Shown: positions 1-10,300 of the stretch, piece by piece
How the letters are laid out: the number at the start of each line of letters is the position of its first letter
Numbering within the stretch: position 1 is the first letter of the stretch
Assembly (NCBI RefSeq): GCF_001895025.1
Contig: NZ_BCXI01000023.1
Location: 54,072 to 118,071 of the forward strand
Reading direction: 5' to 3'
DNA length: 64,000 nt
From: Rhodococcus zopfii NBRC 100606 = JCM 9919
Lineage (GTDB): Bacteria > Actinomycetota > Actinomycetes > Mycobacteriales > Mycobacteriaceae
Notes under the pieces: model-generated
What the model saw: only the letters and a program-made list of their open reading frames with translations
Database searches by the model: none
Told to the model about the DNA's origin: nothing
Program-made: the position numbers and the translations under genes

Positions 1-407
1 GACTTCCACACGCCGGAGAGATTGATGTCGAGCATCTCCTGCCAGTCCGTCTCGTCGGTCTGGTCGAGGGTGAACCCGCCGGTTCCGATCCCGGCGTTGG
101 CGACGACGATGTCGAGCCGGCCCAGTTGCGCCACGCCCTCGTCCACAGCACCCTTCAGCGCGTCGAAATCACGCACGTCCACCTGCGCGGTCACGATGCG
201 ACGATCGAGACCCTTGATCAGATCAACGGTTTCGGCCATGTCCTCCGGCGTGGACGGGGCGATCAGGGCGCCCTCCCGGATCGGTCCGCAGATGTCGATC
301 GCGATGATGTCGGCGCCTTCCTGCGCCAGTCGCACCGCATGGCTGCGCCCCTGGCCGCGAGCCGCTCCCGTGACGAACGCGACCTTGCCTTCTACTCTCC
401 CTGCCAT
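1..407 (-). CDS. SDR oxidoreductase, mycofactocin-type (3' end off the window)
   Basis: The first 135 residues of a short-chain dehydrogenase are present; the C-terminus, including the YxxxK site, lies beyond the left edge. The start is the ATG at 407. A Rossmann TGAARGQGRSHA motif lies near residues 13-24 and an NAG motif near residue 109. The stretch APSTPEDMAETVDLI, an insertion after the second beta strand, is characteristic of the mycofactocin-coupled SDR subfamily (carveol-dehydrogenase type), whose nicotinamide cofactor is retained and re-oxidised through mycofactocin. It lies downstream of ferredoxin and P450 genes on the same strand, so it probably oxidises the alcohol made by the P450. 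The subfamily is assigned from the insertion motif; the substrate is unknown. Confidence 0.85.
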   Translation of the reverse strand, partial: MAGRVEGKVAFVTGAARGQGRSHAVRLAQEGADIIAIDICGPIREGALIAPSTPEDMAETVDLIKGLDRRIVTAQVDVRDFDALKGAVDEGVAQLGRLDIVVANAGIGTGGFTLDQTDETDWQEMLDINLSGVWK

Positions 408-441
408 GTGCTGCCTTTCGTGTTGCGCGTCGAGTGATCGC

Positions 442-502
442 TCGATGCGGTGTCCGGGTCGTGAGGTATCCGTGTCGATGCGGTGGCTGTGTCGATGCGG
501 TG
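442..502. repeat. Three direct copies of TCGATGCGGTG in the P450-SDR gap
   Basis: The 11-mer TCGATGCGGTG occurs at 442-452, 475-485 and 492-502, in the 108-bp gap between the P450 stop and the SDR start. The spacings are 33 and 17 bp. It may be a local duplication or a regulator site; nothing else is visible in the gap. Confidence 0.5.
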
Positions 503-515
503 GGCGGGATTTGCG

Positions 516-1796
516 CTAGCGAGTCGGGGTGAACTCGATGTGGAGTTCGGTGAGGCCCCGCAGCAGGAACGTCGGCTCGTAGGAGTAGCGGCGGTCGGTC
601 GTCGGCCCGTGTTCGGTCTCGCAGATCCGGATATCGCTCATCCGATCGAGCAGGCGGTTCAGGGTGATGTGGCCTTCGATGCGGGCCAGGGGTGCGCCCG
701 CGCACGTGTGCAGTCCCCGGCCGAACGCGATGTGGTCGTGTGCGTTCCGCCGGTCGAAACGGAACTCGTTCGGATCGTCGAACTTGCGGGGATCGCGATT
801 CGCGGCCGCGAGGCTCAGCATCACCACGGTCCCGGCGGGAACGTCGAGATCCCCGATCGTGGTGGTCTTGCGGGCGAGACGGAAGTCCACCTTCGTGGGG
901 CTGTCGAAGCGGAGGGATTCCTCCGTGAAGGACCGGATGAGAGTCCGATCCTCGCGCAGGATCTGCTGGTACTCCGGCCGTTCGCCGAGCACCCGCAGCG
1001 CCGAGCTGAGCAGCTTCGTCACGGTCTCCTGACCGGCGGCGAACAGGAAGGTCGCGGGACGCACGACCTCGAGGAGCGAGGGTGTCGATCCGTCCGGGTA
1101 GGTGGCGGAGGCGAGGCCGCTGAGGATGTCGCCTCGGGGCTCGCGTCGTCGCTCGGTGAGGTAGCCGCTGAAGCGTTCGTCGAGGTAGTCCAGCGGATTG
1201 ATCCCGACCGGCTCGTGGTCGAGGGCTCCGACGCGGGTACCGGGCCGTGCGTCCGCGCCCAGCGCCTGACGGAACTCGTCGCGGTCCTCCTCCGGGACGC
1301 CGAGCAGATCTGCGATGGCCAGCGTCGCAAAGGGTTTGGCGTACTCTCCGAGAAACTCGCAGCGACCGTTGCCGATGAATTCGTCGAGTTGCTGGTCCGC
1401 GAGGGTCCACAGATACTCCTCGTTCTCCTTCAGGCGTTTGGGAGTGAGGAGCCGGCCGAGCAGGGCGCGGGCCTTCGTGTGGTCGGGCGGATCCATCGTG
1501 ACGATGTGCTCGAAGATCGGGAACTCGTGACGGTGCGCTTCGATCTGTGCGGTGATGTCGTCACCTTCGGGGACGAACGGCAGGGGAGGGAACGGGCCGC
1601 CGATCGAGTTGACCGCAGAGAGCGCGTCGGTGTTCTTGAAGGCCTCCACGACCTCCTGGTAGCCGGTGACGACCACCACGCCGTGGTGCGGTTCGCGGAA
1701 GACCGGGTTCCGGTCCCGCAGGTGATCGAAGTACCGGAACGGATTCTGCGCGACCTCTCCGTCGGAGAAGTAGTCGACTGACGCGAGATCGGTCAT
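516..1796 (-). CDS. Cytochrome P450
   Basis: A 426-residue soluble bacterial P450 that would hydroxylate a small organic substrate using electrons from the adjacent ferredoxin. All signature elements are present: the I-helix AAGQET at residues 253-258 (acid-threonine pair intact), the K-helix ExxR as ESLR at 293-296, and the heme loop FGRGLHTCAG with Cys365 as thiolate ligand. Length and N-terminus are normal for class I actinobacterial CYPs. The gene sits 28 bp after the ferredoxin gene and 108 bp before a mycofactocin-type SDR, all on one strand, which suggests hydroxylation followed by alcohol oxidation. The operator-bearing region next to the divergent TetR gene probably controls the unit. 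The substrate cannot be read from the sequence. Confidence 0.95.
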   Translation of the reverse strand: MTDLASVDYFSDGEVAQNPFRYFDHLRDRNPVFREPHHGVVVVTGYQEVVEAFKNTDALSAVNSIGGPFPPLPFVPEGDDITAQIEAHRHEFPIFEHIVTMDPPDHTKARALLGRLLTPKRLKENEEYLWTLADQQLDEFIGNGRCEFLGEYAKPFATLAIADLLGVPEEDRDEFRQALGADARPGTRVGALDHEPVGINPLDYLDERFSGYLTERRREPRGDILSGLASATYPDGSTPSLLEVVRPATFLFAAGQETVTKLLSSALRVLGERPEYQQILREDRTLIRSFTEESLRFDSPTKVDFRLARKTTTIGDLDVPAGTVVMLSLAAANRDPRKFDDPNEFRFDRRNAHDHIAFGRGLHTCAGAPLARIEGHITLNRLLDRMSDIRICETEHGPTTDRRYSYEPTFLLRGLTELHIEFTPTR

Positions 1797-1824
1797 CGGA
1801 TTCTGGCCTTTCGGGTTGGCTCGG

Positions 1825-2031
1825 TTATCCCTCGACGATGCTGATCGCCTGGCGCGGACAGGCGCTGGCTGCGGATTTCACCTTGGGCCACAGTGCTTCT
1901 GGTGGCGTCTCCTCGCAGCTCGCGACAGCGTCGTCTCCGAGGTCGAAGACCTCGGGTGCGATCTCGATGCAGAGTGCATGTGCCTCGCAGAGGTCGCGAT
2001 CGACCCGCACGCGTATCGGTGATCCCGTCAT
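1825..2031 (-). CDS. Ferredoxin, 3Fe-4S type, P450 partner
   Basis: A 68-residue ferredoxin starting MTGSPIRVRVDRDLC. The cluster ligands are Cys15 and Cys21 in CEAHALC plus a C-terminal Cys-Pro (SACPRQAI). One of the four ligand positions of a 4Fe-4S ferredoxin is His here (CxxHxxC), the pattern usual for actinobacterial single 3Fe-4S ferredoxins that feed P450s. It is the first gene of the leftward unit, 28 bp before the P450 start, and faces the TetR regulator. No ferredoxin reductase lies next to it; the reductase at 19725-20957 is a possible but distant partner. Confidence 0.93.
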   Translation of the reverse strand: MTGSPIRVRVDRDLCEAHALCIEIAPEVFDLGDDAVASCEETPPEALWPKVKSAASACPRQAISIVEG

Positions 2032-2110
2032 CGGGTGCTCCCCAGGGTGAGTTCGGGCAAGAACGGGCGGCGGGACGTTCTCCGTGCGACCGCCGCCGAG
2101 TCGGAGCAGA

Positions 2111-2147
2111 GTAACTGTGTTACAGGCGATACGATAACTAGGTTATC
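2111..2147. promoter_or_regulatory. Tandem palindromic operators between ferredoxin and TetR genes
   Basis: Two inverted repeats with 3-bp spacers lie side by side: GTAAC-TGT-GTTAC at 2111-2123 and GATAAC-TAG-GTTATC at 2133-2147. Their centres are about 23 bp apart, roughly two helical turns. Both share the half-site TAAC/GTTA, as expected for two dimers of one TetR protein. They occupy the divergent promoter region, so the TetR at 2173 is the natural candidate ligand. Confidence 0.7.
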
Positions 2148-2172
2148 CCTACACGGCAAGGATATTCGCAAA

Positions 2173-2814
2173 ATGGAGAATGCTGAGGTGGCGGGCGGGT
2201 TCGACCGGACCCGGGACCGACTTCTCGACACCGTCGTCGAACTCCTCGAAAGCGGGGGCTACGACGAGGTCCAACTCCGTGAGGTCGCCCGGCGTGCCCG
2301 CACCTCGCTGTCGACCATCTACAAGCGGTACCCGACGCGGGACGAGCTGATCCTCGCCGCGATCGAGGGCTGGATGGCGGAGAATCACTCAGGGATCGTG
2401 AAGCAGAGCCGCGATCCGGACGAGCCGTTGCACCCGGCGATGATGCGGGTGATGCGAGCGATTTTCGAACCTTGGGTGCAGCACCCGGCGATGCTCCTCG
2501 CCTACTTCCGGGTGCGGACCGCGCCCGGCGGCGAGAGCCTGCCCGTGCGGGGTTTCGACGTGGTCGTGCCCGTCGGCATGGCGGTCCTGTCGGACGTGAA
2601 CCCCGGCTTCGTCGCGGAGCTGGAATCGATCCTGTCGAGCCTCGTCTACGGGTTGGTGGGGCGATACCGCGAGGGTCACATCGCGATCACCGACATCATC
2701 CCCACGATCGACCGCACCGTCTTCTGGCTGACGACCGGCTACGAGGCTTCGCGTCGAAGCGCCGGCGCGACGACCGCCGGCAACCACCAGGGCTGCGGCA
2801 GCGCCACGCCGTGA
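2173..2814 (+). CDS. TetR-family transcriptional regulator
   Basis: A 213-residue one-component repressor. The N-terminal helix-turn-helix runs from RDRLLDTVVELLESGGYDEVQLREVARRARTSLS-like sequence to the recognition helix TSLSTIYKRYPTRDELI, around residues 12-58. The C-terminal ligand domain is of normal length. I chose the ATG at 2173, which follows the two palindromes; upstream in-frame codons would run translation through the operators. The gene diverges from the ferredoxin-P450-SDR unit, so it probably represses that unit and itself and is induced by the P450 substrate or product. The C-terminal tail is rich in Arg, Ser and Gly and ends close before the next promoter. Confidence 0.88.
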   Translation: MENAEVAGGFDRTRDRLLDTVVELLESGGYDEVQLREVARRARTSLSTIYKRYPTRDELILAAIEGWMAENHSGIVKQSRDPDEPLHPAMMRVMRAIFEPWVQHPAMLLAYFRVRTAPGGESLPVRGFDVVVPVGMAVLSDVNPGFVAELESILSSLVYGLVGRYREGHIAITDIIPTIDRTVFWLTTGYEASRRSAGATTAGNHQGCGSATP

Positions 2815-2865
2815 CCACGGACACTGCACTCCGACGTCGTGTCGTAGCGGACTCGGGGCACGTCC

Positions 2866-2871
2866 TACCCT
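2866..2871 (+). promoter_or_regulatory. -10 element TACCCT for a leaderless copD-ctaG transcript
   Basis: TACCCT ends 7 nt before the ATG at 2879, and no Shine-Dalgarno sequence is visible. This fits the TANNNT rule of actinobacterial leaderless mRNAs, in which transcription begins at the start codon. The 64-bp gap between the TetR stop and this start holds nothing else. Confidence 0.5.
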
Positions 2872-2878
2872 GGTAGCC

Positions 2879-4909
2879 ATGGCAGCACCCGAGCTCGCGC
2901 AGCCCGAATCCAGACCCGCACCCGCCGCGAGGGCGGGTACGTCCGTCCTGTACCTCGTGTTCGGCATCGTCTCGGCGATCGTCGCGGCGTTCGTCGTCGG
3001 ACTGTCCGCGTCGCAGGCACTCGTGCTGCTCGGTATCCCCGATCCCGGTCCGCTCACCACCTACGGGCTGCCCGCGGTCCGGGGAGTCGCGGAGATCGCC
3101 GCGGTCGTGACCGTCGGCTCGTTGTTCTTCGCGACGTTCCTCGTGCCCCCGCAGCGCAGCGGCGTCCTCGACCTCGACGGCTACCGGGCGGTGCGCACCG
3201 CCGGGGCCGCCGCGACCGTGTGGGCCGTGTGCTCGGCGCTGCTGGTACCGCTGACCCTGTCGGACACCTCCGGGCAGCCGTTCGGTGAGGCGGTCAAACC
3301 GGCGAATCTGTGGCGTGCCGTCGGCCAGGTCGAGGTCGCGTCGGCGTGGGCGTGGACGCTGTTCCTCGCGCTCGTGCTGGCGATGCTGATCAGGTTCGCG
3401 GTGCGATGGTCGTGGGTGCCCTACCTGCTGCTGCTGTCGGTGATCGCGCTCATGCCGATCGCCCTGACCGGGCACTCCTCCTCGGGTGGCTCGCACGACA
3501 TGGCCACCAACAGTCTCGTGCTGCACCTGGTGGCGGCGTCGGTGTGGGCCGGCGGCCTGTTCGCGTTGTTCGTGCACGCACGCCGCGGCGGTGACCACAT
3601 CGATCTCGCGGCCCGCCGGTTCTCGTTCGTCGCCGGGATCGCGTTCGTGGTGATGGCGCTGAGCGGCATCATCAACTCCGCGGTGCGGGTGCCGTTCGGC
3701 GACCTCGCGACCACCACCTACGGACGGCTCGTCATCGCGAAGGCCGTCGCCCTGATCCTGATCGGCATCCTCGGCTGGGCCCAGCGCCGCCGCGCGCTGC
3801 CCGCCCTCGAAGCCGACCCCACCAGCCGGGGCGCCCTCGTCCGATTCGCGGCCGTGGAGGCGGTCCTGCTGGCCGCGACGATCGGCCTGGCCGTCGGGCT
3901 GGGCCGCACCCCGCCGCCCGCCCCGGCGTCGGCGCCGAGCGTCCTCGAGGTGGAACTCGGTTACAACCTCGACGGCCCGCCCACCTTCGCGAACCTGTTC
4001 TTCGGGGCGTGGCGCTTCGACCTGATCTTCGGCACCGCGGCCGTCGTGCTCGCCGCCGGGTACGCACTCGGCATGTGGACGCTGCGTAAGCGCGGCGACA
4101 CGTGGCCGGTGGGCCGCGCGATCGCGTGGTTCAGCGGATGCTTCGTGCTGCTGGTCGCGACGTCGTCGGGTGTCGGTATGTATTCGCCGGCGATGTTCAG
4201 CGTGCACATGGGCGCGCACATGGCGATGTCGATGCTCGCTCCGGTGCTGCTGGCGCTCGGTGGTGCGATGACGCTGGCGCTGCGGGCGTTCAAACCGGCC
4301 GGCCGTGACGGGGCGCCCGGCCCGCGCGAGTGGATTCTCGAACTCCTGCACAGCCCGCCGTCGCGGTTCTTCACGCAGCCGGTGGTGGCGTCGGTGATGT
4401 TCGTCGGCGGTTTCTACGCGTTGTACCTGGGCGGCATCTTCGAATCGTCGGCCGACAGTCACGCCGCGCACGTGCTGATGAATCTGCACTTCCTGATGAG
4501 CGGCTACCTGTTCTACTGGGTGGTCATCGGTGTCGACCCGTCCCCGCGGGACGTGCAGCCGGTGACGAAGCTGGCGATGGTGTTCGGTTCGCTGCCGTTC
4601 CACGCGTTCTTCGGGGTGACCCTCATGAGCATGGGCTCGGTGATGGCCGAGCCGTACTACCGCGGCCTGTTGCTGCCGTGGAACGAAGACCTGTTCTCCG
4701 ATCAGAAGGTCGGCGGCAGTATCGCCTGGTCCGCCGGGGAGATTCCGCTGGTGCTGGTGATGCTGGCGCTGCTCGTCCAGTGGTCGCGCAGCGACGACCG
4801 GACCGCGCGGCGCGTGGACCGGGCTGCGGAGCGGGACCACGACGCCGACCTCGCGGCGCACAACGCGATGTTCGCCGAACTCGCGCGCCGTGACCGGGAA
4901 GGTCGCTGA
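2879..4909 (+). CDS. Fused CopD copper-resistance / CtaG cytochrome oxidase assembly membrane protein
   Basis: A 676-residue polytopic membrane protein. The N-terminal half (to about residue 340) resembles the CopD copper-transport domain, with many hydrophobic segments. The C-terminal half (about 365-640) resembles the caa3-type CtaG assembly factor, with conserved histidines in SVHMGAHMAMSM (near 441) and MNLHFLMSG (near 536). The known role of such proteins is copper delivery to the binuclear centre of heme-copper oxidase. The fusion is common in actinobacteria, so the length is normal. The tail is charged and cytoplasmic in character. It is the gene before ettA, with 214 bp between them. 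The copper role is inferred from the family. Confidence 0.88.
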   Translation: MAAPELAQPESRPAPAARAGTSVLYLVFGIVSAIVAAFVVGLSASQALVLLGIPDPGPLTTYGLPAVRGVAEIAAVVTVGSLFFATFLVPPQRSGVLDLDGYRAVRTAGAAATVWAVCSALLVPLTLSDTSGQPFGEAVKPANLWRAVGQVEVASAWAWTLFLALVLAMLIRFAVRWSWVPYLLLLSVIALMPIALTGHSSSGGSHDMATNSLVLHLVAASVWAGGLFALFVHARRGGDHIDLAARRFSFVAGIAFVVMALSGIINSAVRVPFGDLATTTYGRLVIAKAVALILIGILGWAQRRRALPALEADPTSRGALVRFAAVEAVLLAATIGLAVGLGRTPPPAPASAPSVLEVELGYNLDGPPTFANLFFGAWRFDLIFGTAAVVLAAGYALGMWTLRKRGDTWPVGRAIAWFSGCFVLLVATSSGVGMYSPAMFSVHMGAHMAMSMLAPVLLALGGAMTLALRAFKPAGRDGAPGPREWILELLHSPPSRFFTQPVVASVMFVGGFYALYLGGIFESSADSHAAHVLMNLHFLMSGYLFYWVVIGVDPSPRDVQPVTKLAMVFGSLPFHAFFGVTLMSMGSVMAEPYYRGLLLPWNEDLFSDQKVGGSIAWSAGEIPLVLVMLALLVQWSRSDDRTARRVDRAAERDHDADLAAHNAMFAELARRDREGR

Positions 4910-5110
4910 GAACCGCGGGCCGGCTCGGTCCACGTCGGTCACGCTGCCGGCCCGGCCGCTCCGGGCGACCGGTTCCGGGTGACACGGCGTTCGCCTCGCC
5001 GCCGGGCGCGATGCCGTTCGGGTGGGCCGTTCCCGGGTGGTTCCGCCGCGCCGTGCGGGTGCTCCCGGACCGGAGAAACTCCGCGATGTGGGTTCCCGCG
5101 CTCGGCCCGA

Positions 5111-5116
5111 TAGGCT
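5111..5116 (+). promoter_or_regulatory. -10 element TAGGCT for a leaderless ettA transcript
   Basis: TAGGCT ends 7 nt before the ettA ATG at 5124, and no ribosome-binding site lies between. The rest of the 4910-5123 gap is GC-rich with no other recognisable feature. Confidence 0.55.
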
Positions 5117-5123
5117 GGTGGGC

Positions 5124-6789
<1,666 letters not shown>

Positions 6790-6797
<8 letters not shown>

Positions 6798-7206
6798 GCA
6801 GGGCGGTAACGAATTCTCCTGCACCATCGAGGTGCGTTGGGCCGATTCCGATCGGCTCGGGCACGTGAACAACACGAAGTTCATCGAGTACATGCAGGAG
6901 GCGCGGATCAAGTTCTTCCGATCGGCGACGTTCGAGCACTTGCCGGTCGTGGTGCGCAAGAGCGACGTGGAATTCCTGCGACCGGTCAAGGACGAGTCGG
7001 GTCCGCTCACGGTCACGATCACCGCGGTGCGGCTGGGCACCACCTCGTACACGCTCCGGCACACCGTCGTCGATGTGCACGGCAACGTGTGCGGGACCGG
7101 TGACGTGGTGCTGGTCGGGTTCGACCCCGCCACCGACACCGCGCGTGCACTCACTGCCGACGAACGCCGGATGCTCGGGCAGTACCTGGCCGTACCGGTC
7201 GGCTGA
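6790..7206 (+). CDS. Acyl-CoA thioesterase, 4HBT hotdog family
   Basis: A 138-residue single hotdog-fold protein that hydrolyses acyl-CoA thioesters. The motif WADSDRLGHVNNTKFIEYMQEAR near the N-terminus is the typical 4HBT active-site stretch, with Asp and Asn in their usual places. The chosen start is the GTG at 6790, preceded by GGAAG; it overlaps the ettA stop by 8 bp, which indicates translational coupling. A second, separate 4HBT gene follows gdh, so gdh is flanked by two thioesterases. The physiological substrate is unknown. Confidence 0.9.
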
Positions 7207-7230
7207 CGCCGGTTTTCCTGTTCCGACGCC

Positions 7231-7270
7231 ACGCCGCGGATAGGCTCGACTTCGGGCCTGTCCGCGGCGT
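7231..7270. terminator. Hairpin between thioesterase and gdh genes
   Basis: The arms 7231-7245 and 7256-7270 (ACGCCGCGGATAGGC and its partner) match at 14 of 15 positions around a 10-nt loop. There is no U tract. It could end the ettA-thioesterase transcript; a TAGGCT element inside the left arm could also serve as a -10 box for gdh, about 65 bp from its start. Confidence 0.45.
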
Positions 7271-7309
7271 TCGCGTTGGTGCGGACGGATCCGAGTAAGG
7301 AGAGTGGTC

Positions 7310-10300
7310 ATGGCCGAGTCGCCTGTATCGCACGGTGTTTCGTCCGATCTCGAGGTGCTGCAACGGGCATATCGGCAGGGCGACGGCGACCTCGCCGAGA
7401 TGCGCCGCGCGGTCGCGGCGCATCTCGAACTGGGGCGGCACCGCCCCGCGGGTACCGCCGTCACGCACGTTCACCGGAACGGACGCCGTGAGGGGGTCGG
7501 GCCGGCCGTGCAGATCGTCACCGACGACATGCCGTTGCTGGTGGAATCGGTGACCGCGCTGCTGGACCGGCTCGGGGTCACCGTCGGCGACGTGGTGCAC
7601 CCGATATTCGGGGCGCGGCGCGGGCCGTCGGGAGAGCTCGTCGCCCTGACCGCGGACCCGGCGGGTGAGGGCACCACCGCCGAGTCGTGGATGCACGTGC
7701 AACTGCATCCCACGACCGCAGACTCGGCGCTCGATGCCCTGGACGCAGAGCTTCCGGTGGTGCTCGCCGACGTCCGCCAGGTGGTGGTGGACACCGAGGC
7801 GATGCAGGACCGCGGCCGCGAACTGGGGGCGTACCTGGACGCGCTCGCCACCGACCCGCCGGGTACGCGGACCGTCGAGGAGTTGACCGAGACGGCGGCG
7901 CTGCTGCGCTGGCTTGCCCAGGGCAACTACACCCTCCTCGGATACCGGCAGTACGAGCTCGGGGAACCGGACGGACACGGCGCGCGCCGTGCCCATCCGG
8001 TGCCGGGCAGCGGCCTCGGGGTGCTCCGCGACGAGGCGGCGCACGATCCCATCGATCTGCCGGCCGTCGACGAACCGGCCGACCGTCCGATGCTGGTGCT
8101 CACCCAGGGCTCGTTGCCGGCGACCGTGCATCGGTCGGTGTACCCCTACTTCGTGGACGTGGCGATCCTCGACGACCGCGGCCGCATCGTCGGGGAGCAC
8201 CGGTTCCTCGGGGTGCTCACGGTCACCGCGCTGCACGAAAACGTCCTCGACATCCCGATGCTCTCGCGCCGGGTACGCGGCGCCATCGCACGGTCCGGGG
8301 TGCCGATGTCCTCGTTCACCGGGCAGGCGATGCTCGAGATCATCCAGTCGATGCCGCGGATCGAGCTGTTCTCGATGGACTCCGACACCCTGTACGACAC
8401 GGTGTCCTCGGTCGTGGGGATGCGTCGCCAGGTGCGGCTGTTCGTGCGCGTCGACCCGTTCGGGCGGTACGTCTCGTGCCTGGTCTACCTGCCGCGCGAC
8501 CGCTACACCACCCGTGTCCGCACCGCCATGCAGCAGATTTTGCTACGCGAATATGGCGGGGGCACAATCGATTACACGGCCCGCGTCACCGAGGGTGATC
8601 TGGCATTGCTGCACGTGACGATCCGTTCGGCGGCCGGCGCACCCGAGGTTCGGGTCGACACGTCGGAGGCCGAACGGCAGCGCATCCAGGCCTTGCTCGC
8701 CGAGGCCAGCCGCAGCTGGGACGACCGGCTCGTCGAGATCGCCGCGGCCGACCCGGCGTTCGATCCGGCGCTGGTGAAGCGCTACGCGGACGTGCTGCCC
8801 GACGGGTACAAGGAGGACTTCGGCCCGGCGCACGCGCTCGCCGACGTGGCGCGCCTCGAGGCGTTGCGCGCCGACTCGATCGACATGCTGCTGTACCGCC
8901 CCGATCACGCCGCACCGCGCCGGTGGCGTTTCGCGCTCTACATCGGCAGCGAAGGCATCACCCTGAGCCGGGTGCTGCCCGCACTGCAGAGCCTCGGCGT
9001 CGACGTCGTCGACGAACGGCCGTACCAGATCATCCGCGCCGACCGGATGAGTTGCTGGATCTACGATTTCGGACTCGATCTGCCGGTCGACGTGGACCCG
9101 GAAATGTCGGTGCCGCAACGTTTCACCGACGCATTCGAGGCGGTGTGGCACGGGGACGCCGCAAGCGACCGATTCAACGAACTGGTGCTGCGCGCGGGCC
9201 TGACCTGGCGCCGGGCCGCGATGCTGCGCGCCTACGCGAAATACCTGAAACAGGCGGGTTTCCCGTACAGCGAGTACCGCATCGCCGGGGTGCTGCTCGC
9301 CGTCCCGGAAACCACCGGTCTGTTCGTCGAACTGTTCGAGACGATGTTCGACCCCGAGCTGATCCCGGCGGTCTCCGCGGCGCGTGAACGCGATCTCGTC
9401 GCCGCGCTCACCCGCGCGATCGACACCGTCGCGGGGCTCGACGCAGACCGGATCCTGCGCGGCCTGTTCGCCCTGATACAAGCCACCCTGCGTACCAACT
9501 ACTTCGTTCCGGTCGGCGACCGGGACGCTGCGGGACGCGTCCTGACCTTCAAACTCGACCCCACCGGCATCGACGAATTGCCGCGTCCCCGGCCGAAGTT
9601 CGAGATGTTCGTCTATGCGCCCGACGTCGAGGGTGTGCACCTGCGGTTCGGTCCGGTCGCGCGCGGCGGGCTGCGCTGGTCCGACCGCCGCGAGGACTAC
9701 CGCACCGAGATTCTCGGTCTCGCCAAGGCTCAGGCCGTGAAGAACGCGGTGATCGTGCCGGTCGGTGCGAAGGGCGGGTTCGTCGTGAAGAAGCCCGTCG
9801 CGCCGACCGGGGACGCCGCCGCCGACCGCGTCGCAGCCCGCGTGCAGGGCGAACGCTGCTACCGTCGGTTCATCGCGGGCATGCTCGAGGTCACCGACAA
9901 CCTCGACCGCACCACCAACGCGGCGATCCCTCCCGCGCGGGTGGTGCGCCGCGACGGCGACGACACCTATCTCGTCGTCGCCGCCGACAAGGGCACCGCG
10001 TCGTTCTCCGACCTCGCCAACGAGGTTGCGCGCGAACATCGTTTCTGGCTCGACGACGCGTTCGCCTCGGGTGGTTCGGCCGGATACGACCACAAGGAGA
10101 TGGGCATCACCGCGCGCGGCGCGTGGGAGAGCGTCAAACGCCACTTCGCCGAGTTCGGTGTCGACACCCAGACCCGTGACTTCACCGTCGTCGGCATCGG
10201 CGACATGAGTGGCGACGTGTTCGGCAACGGGATGCTGCTCAGCGAACACATCCGGCTCGTCGCCGCGTTCGACCATCGGCACATCTTCCTCGACCCGGAC

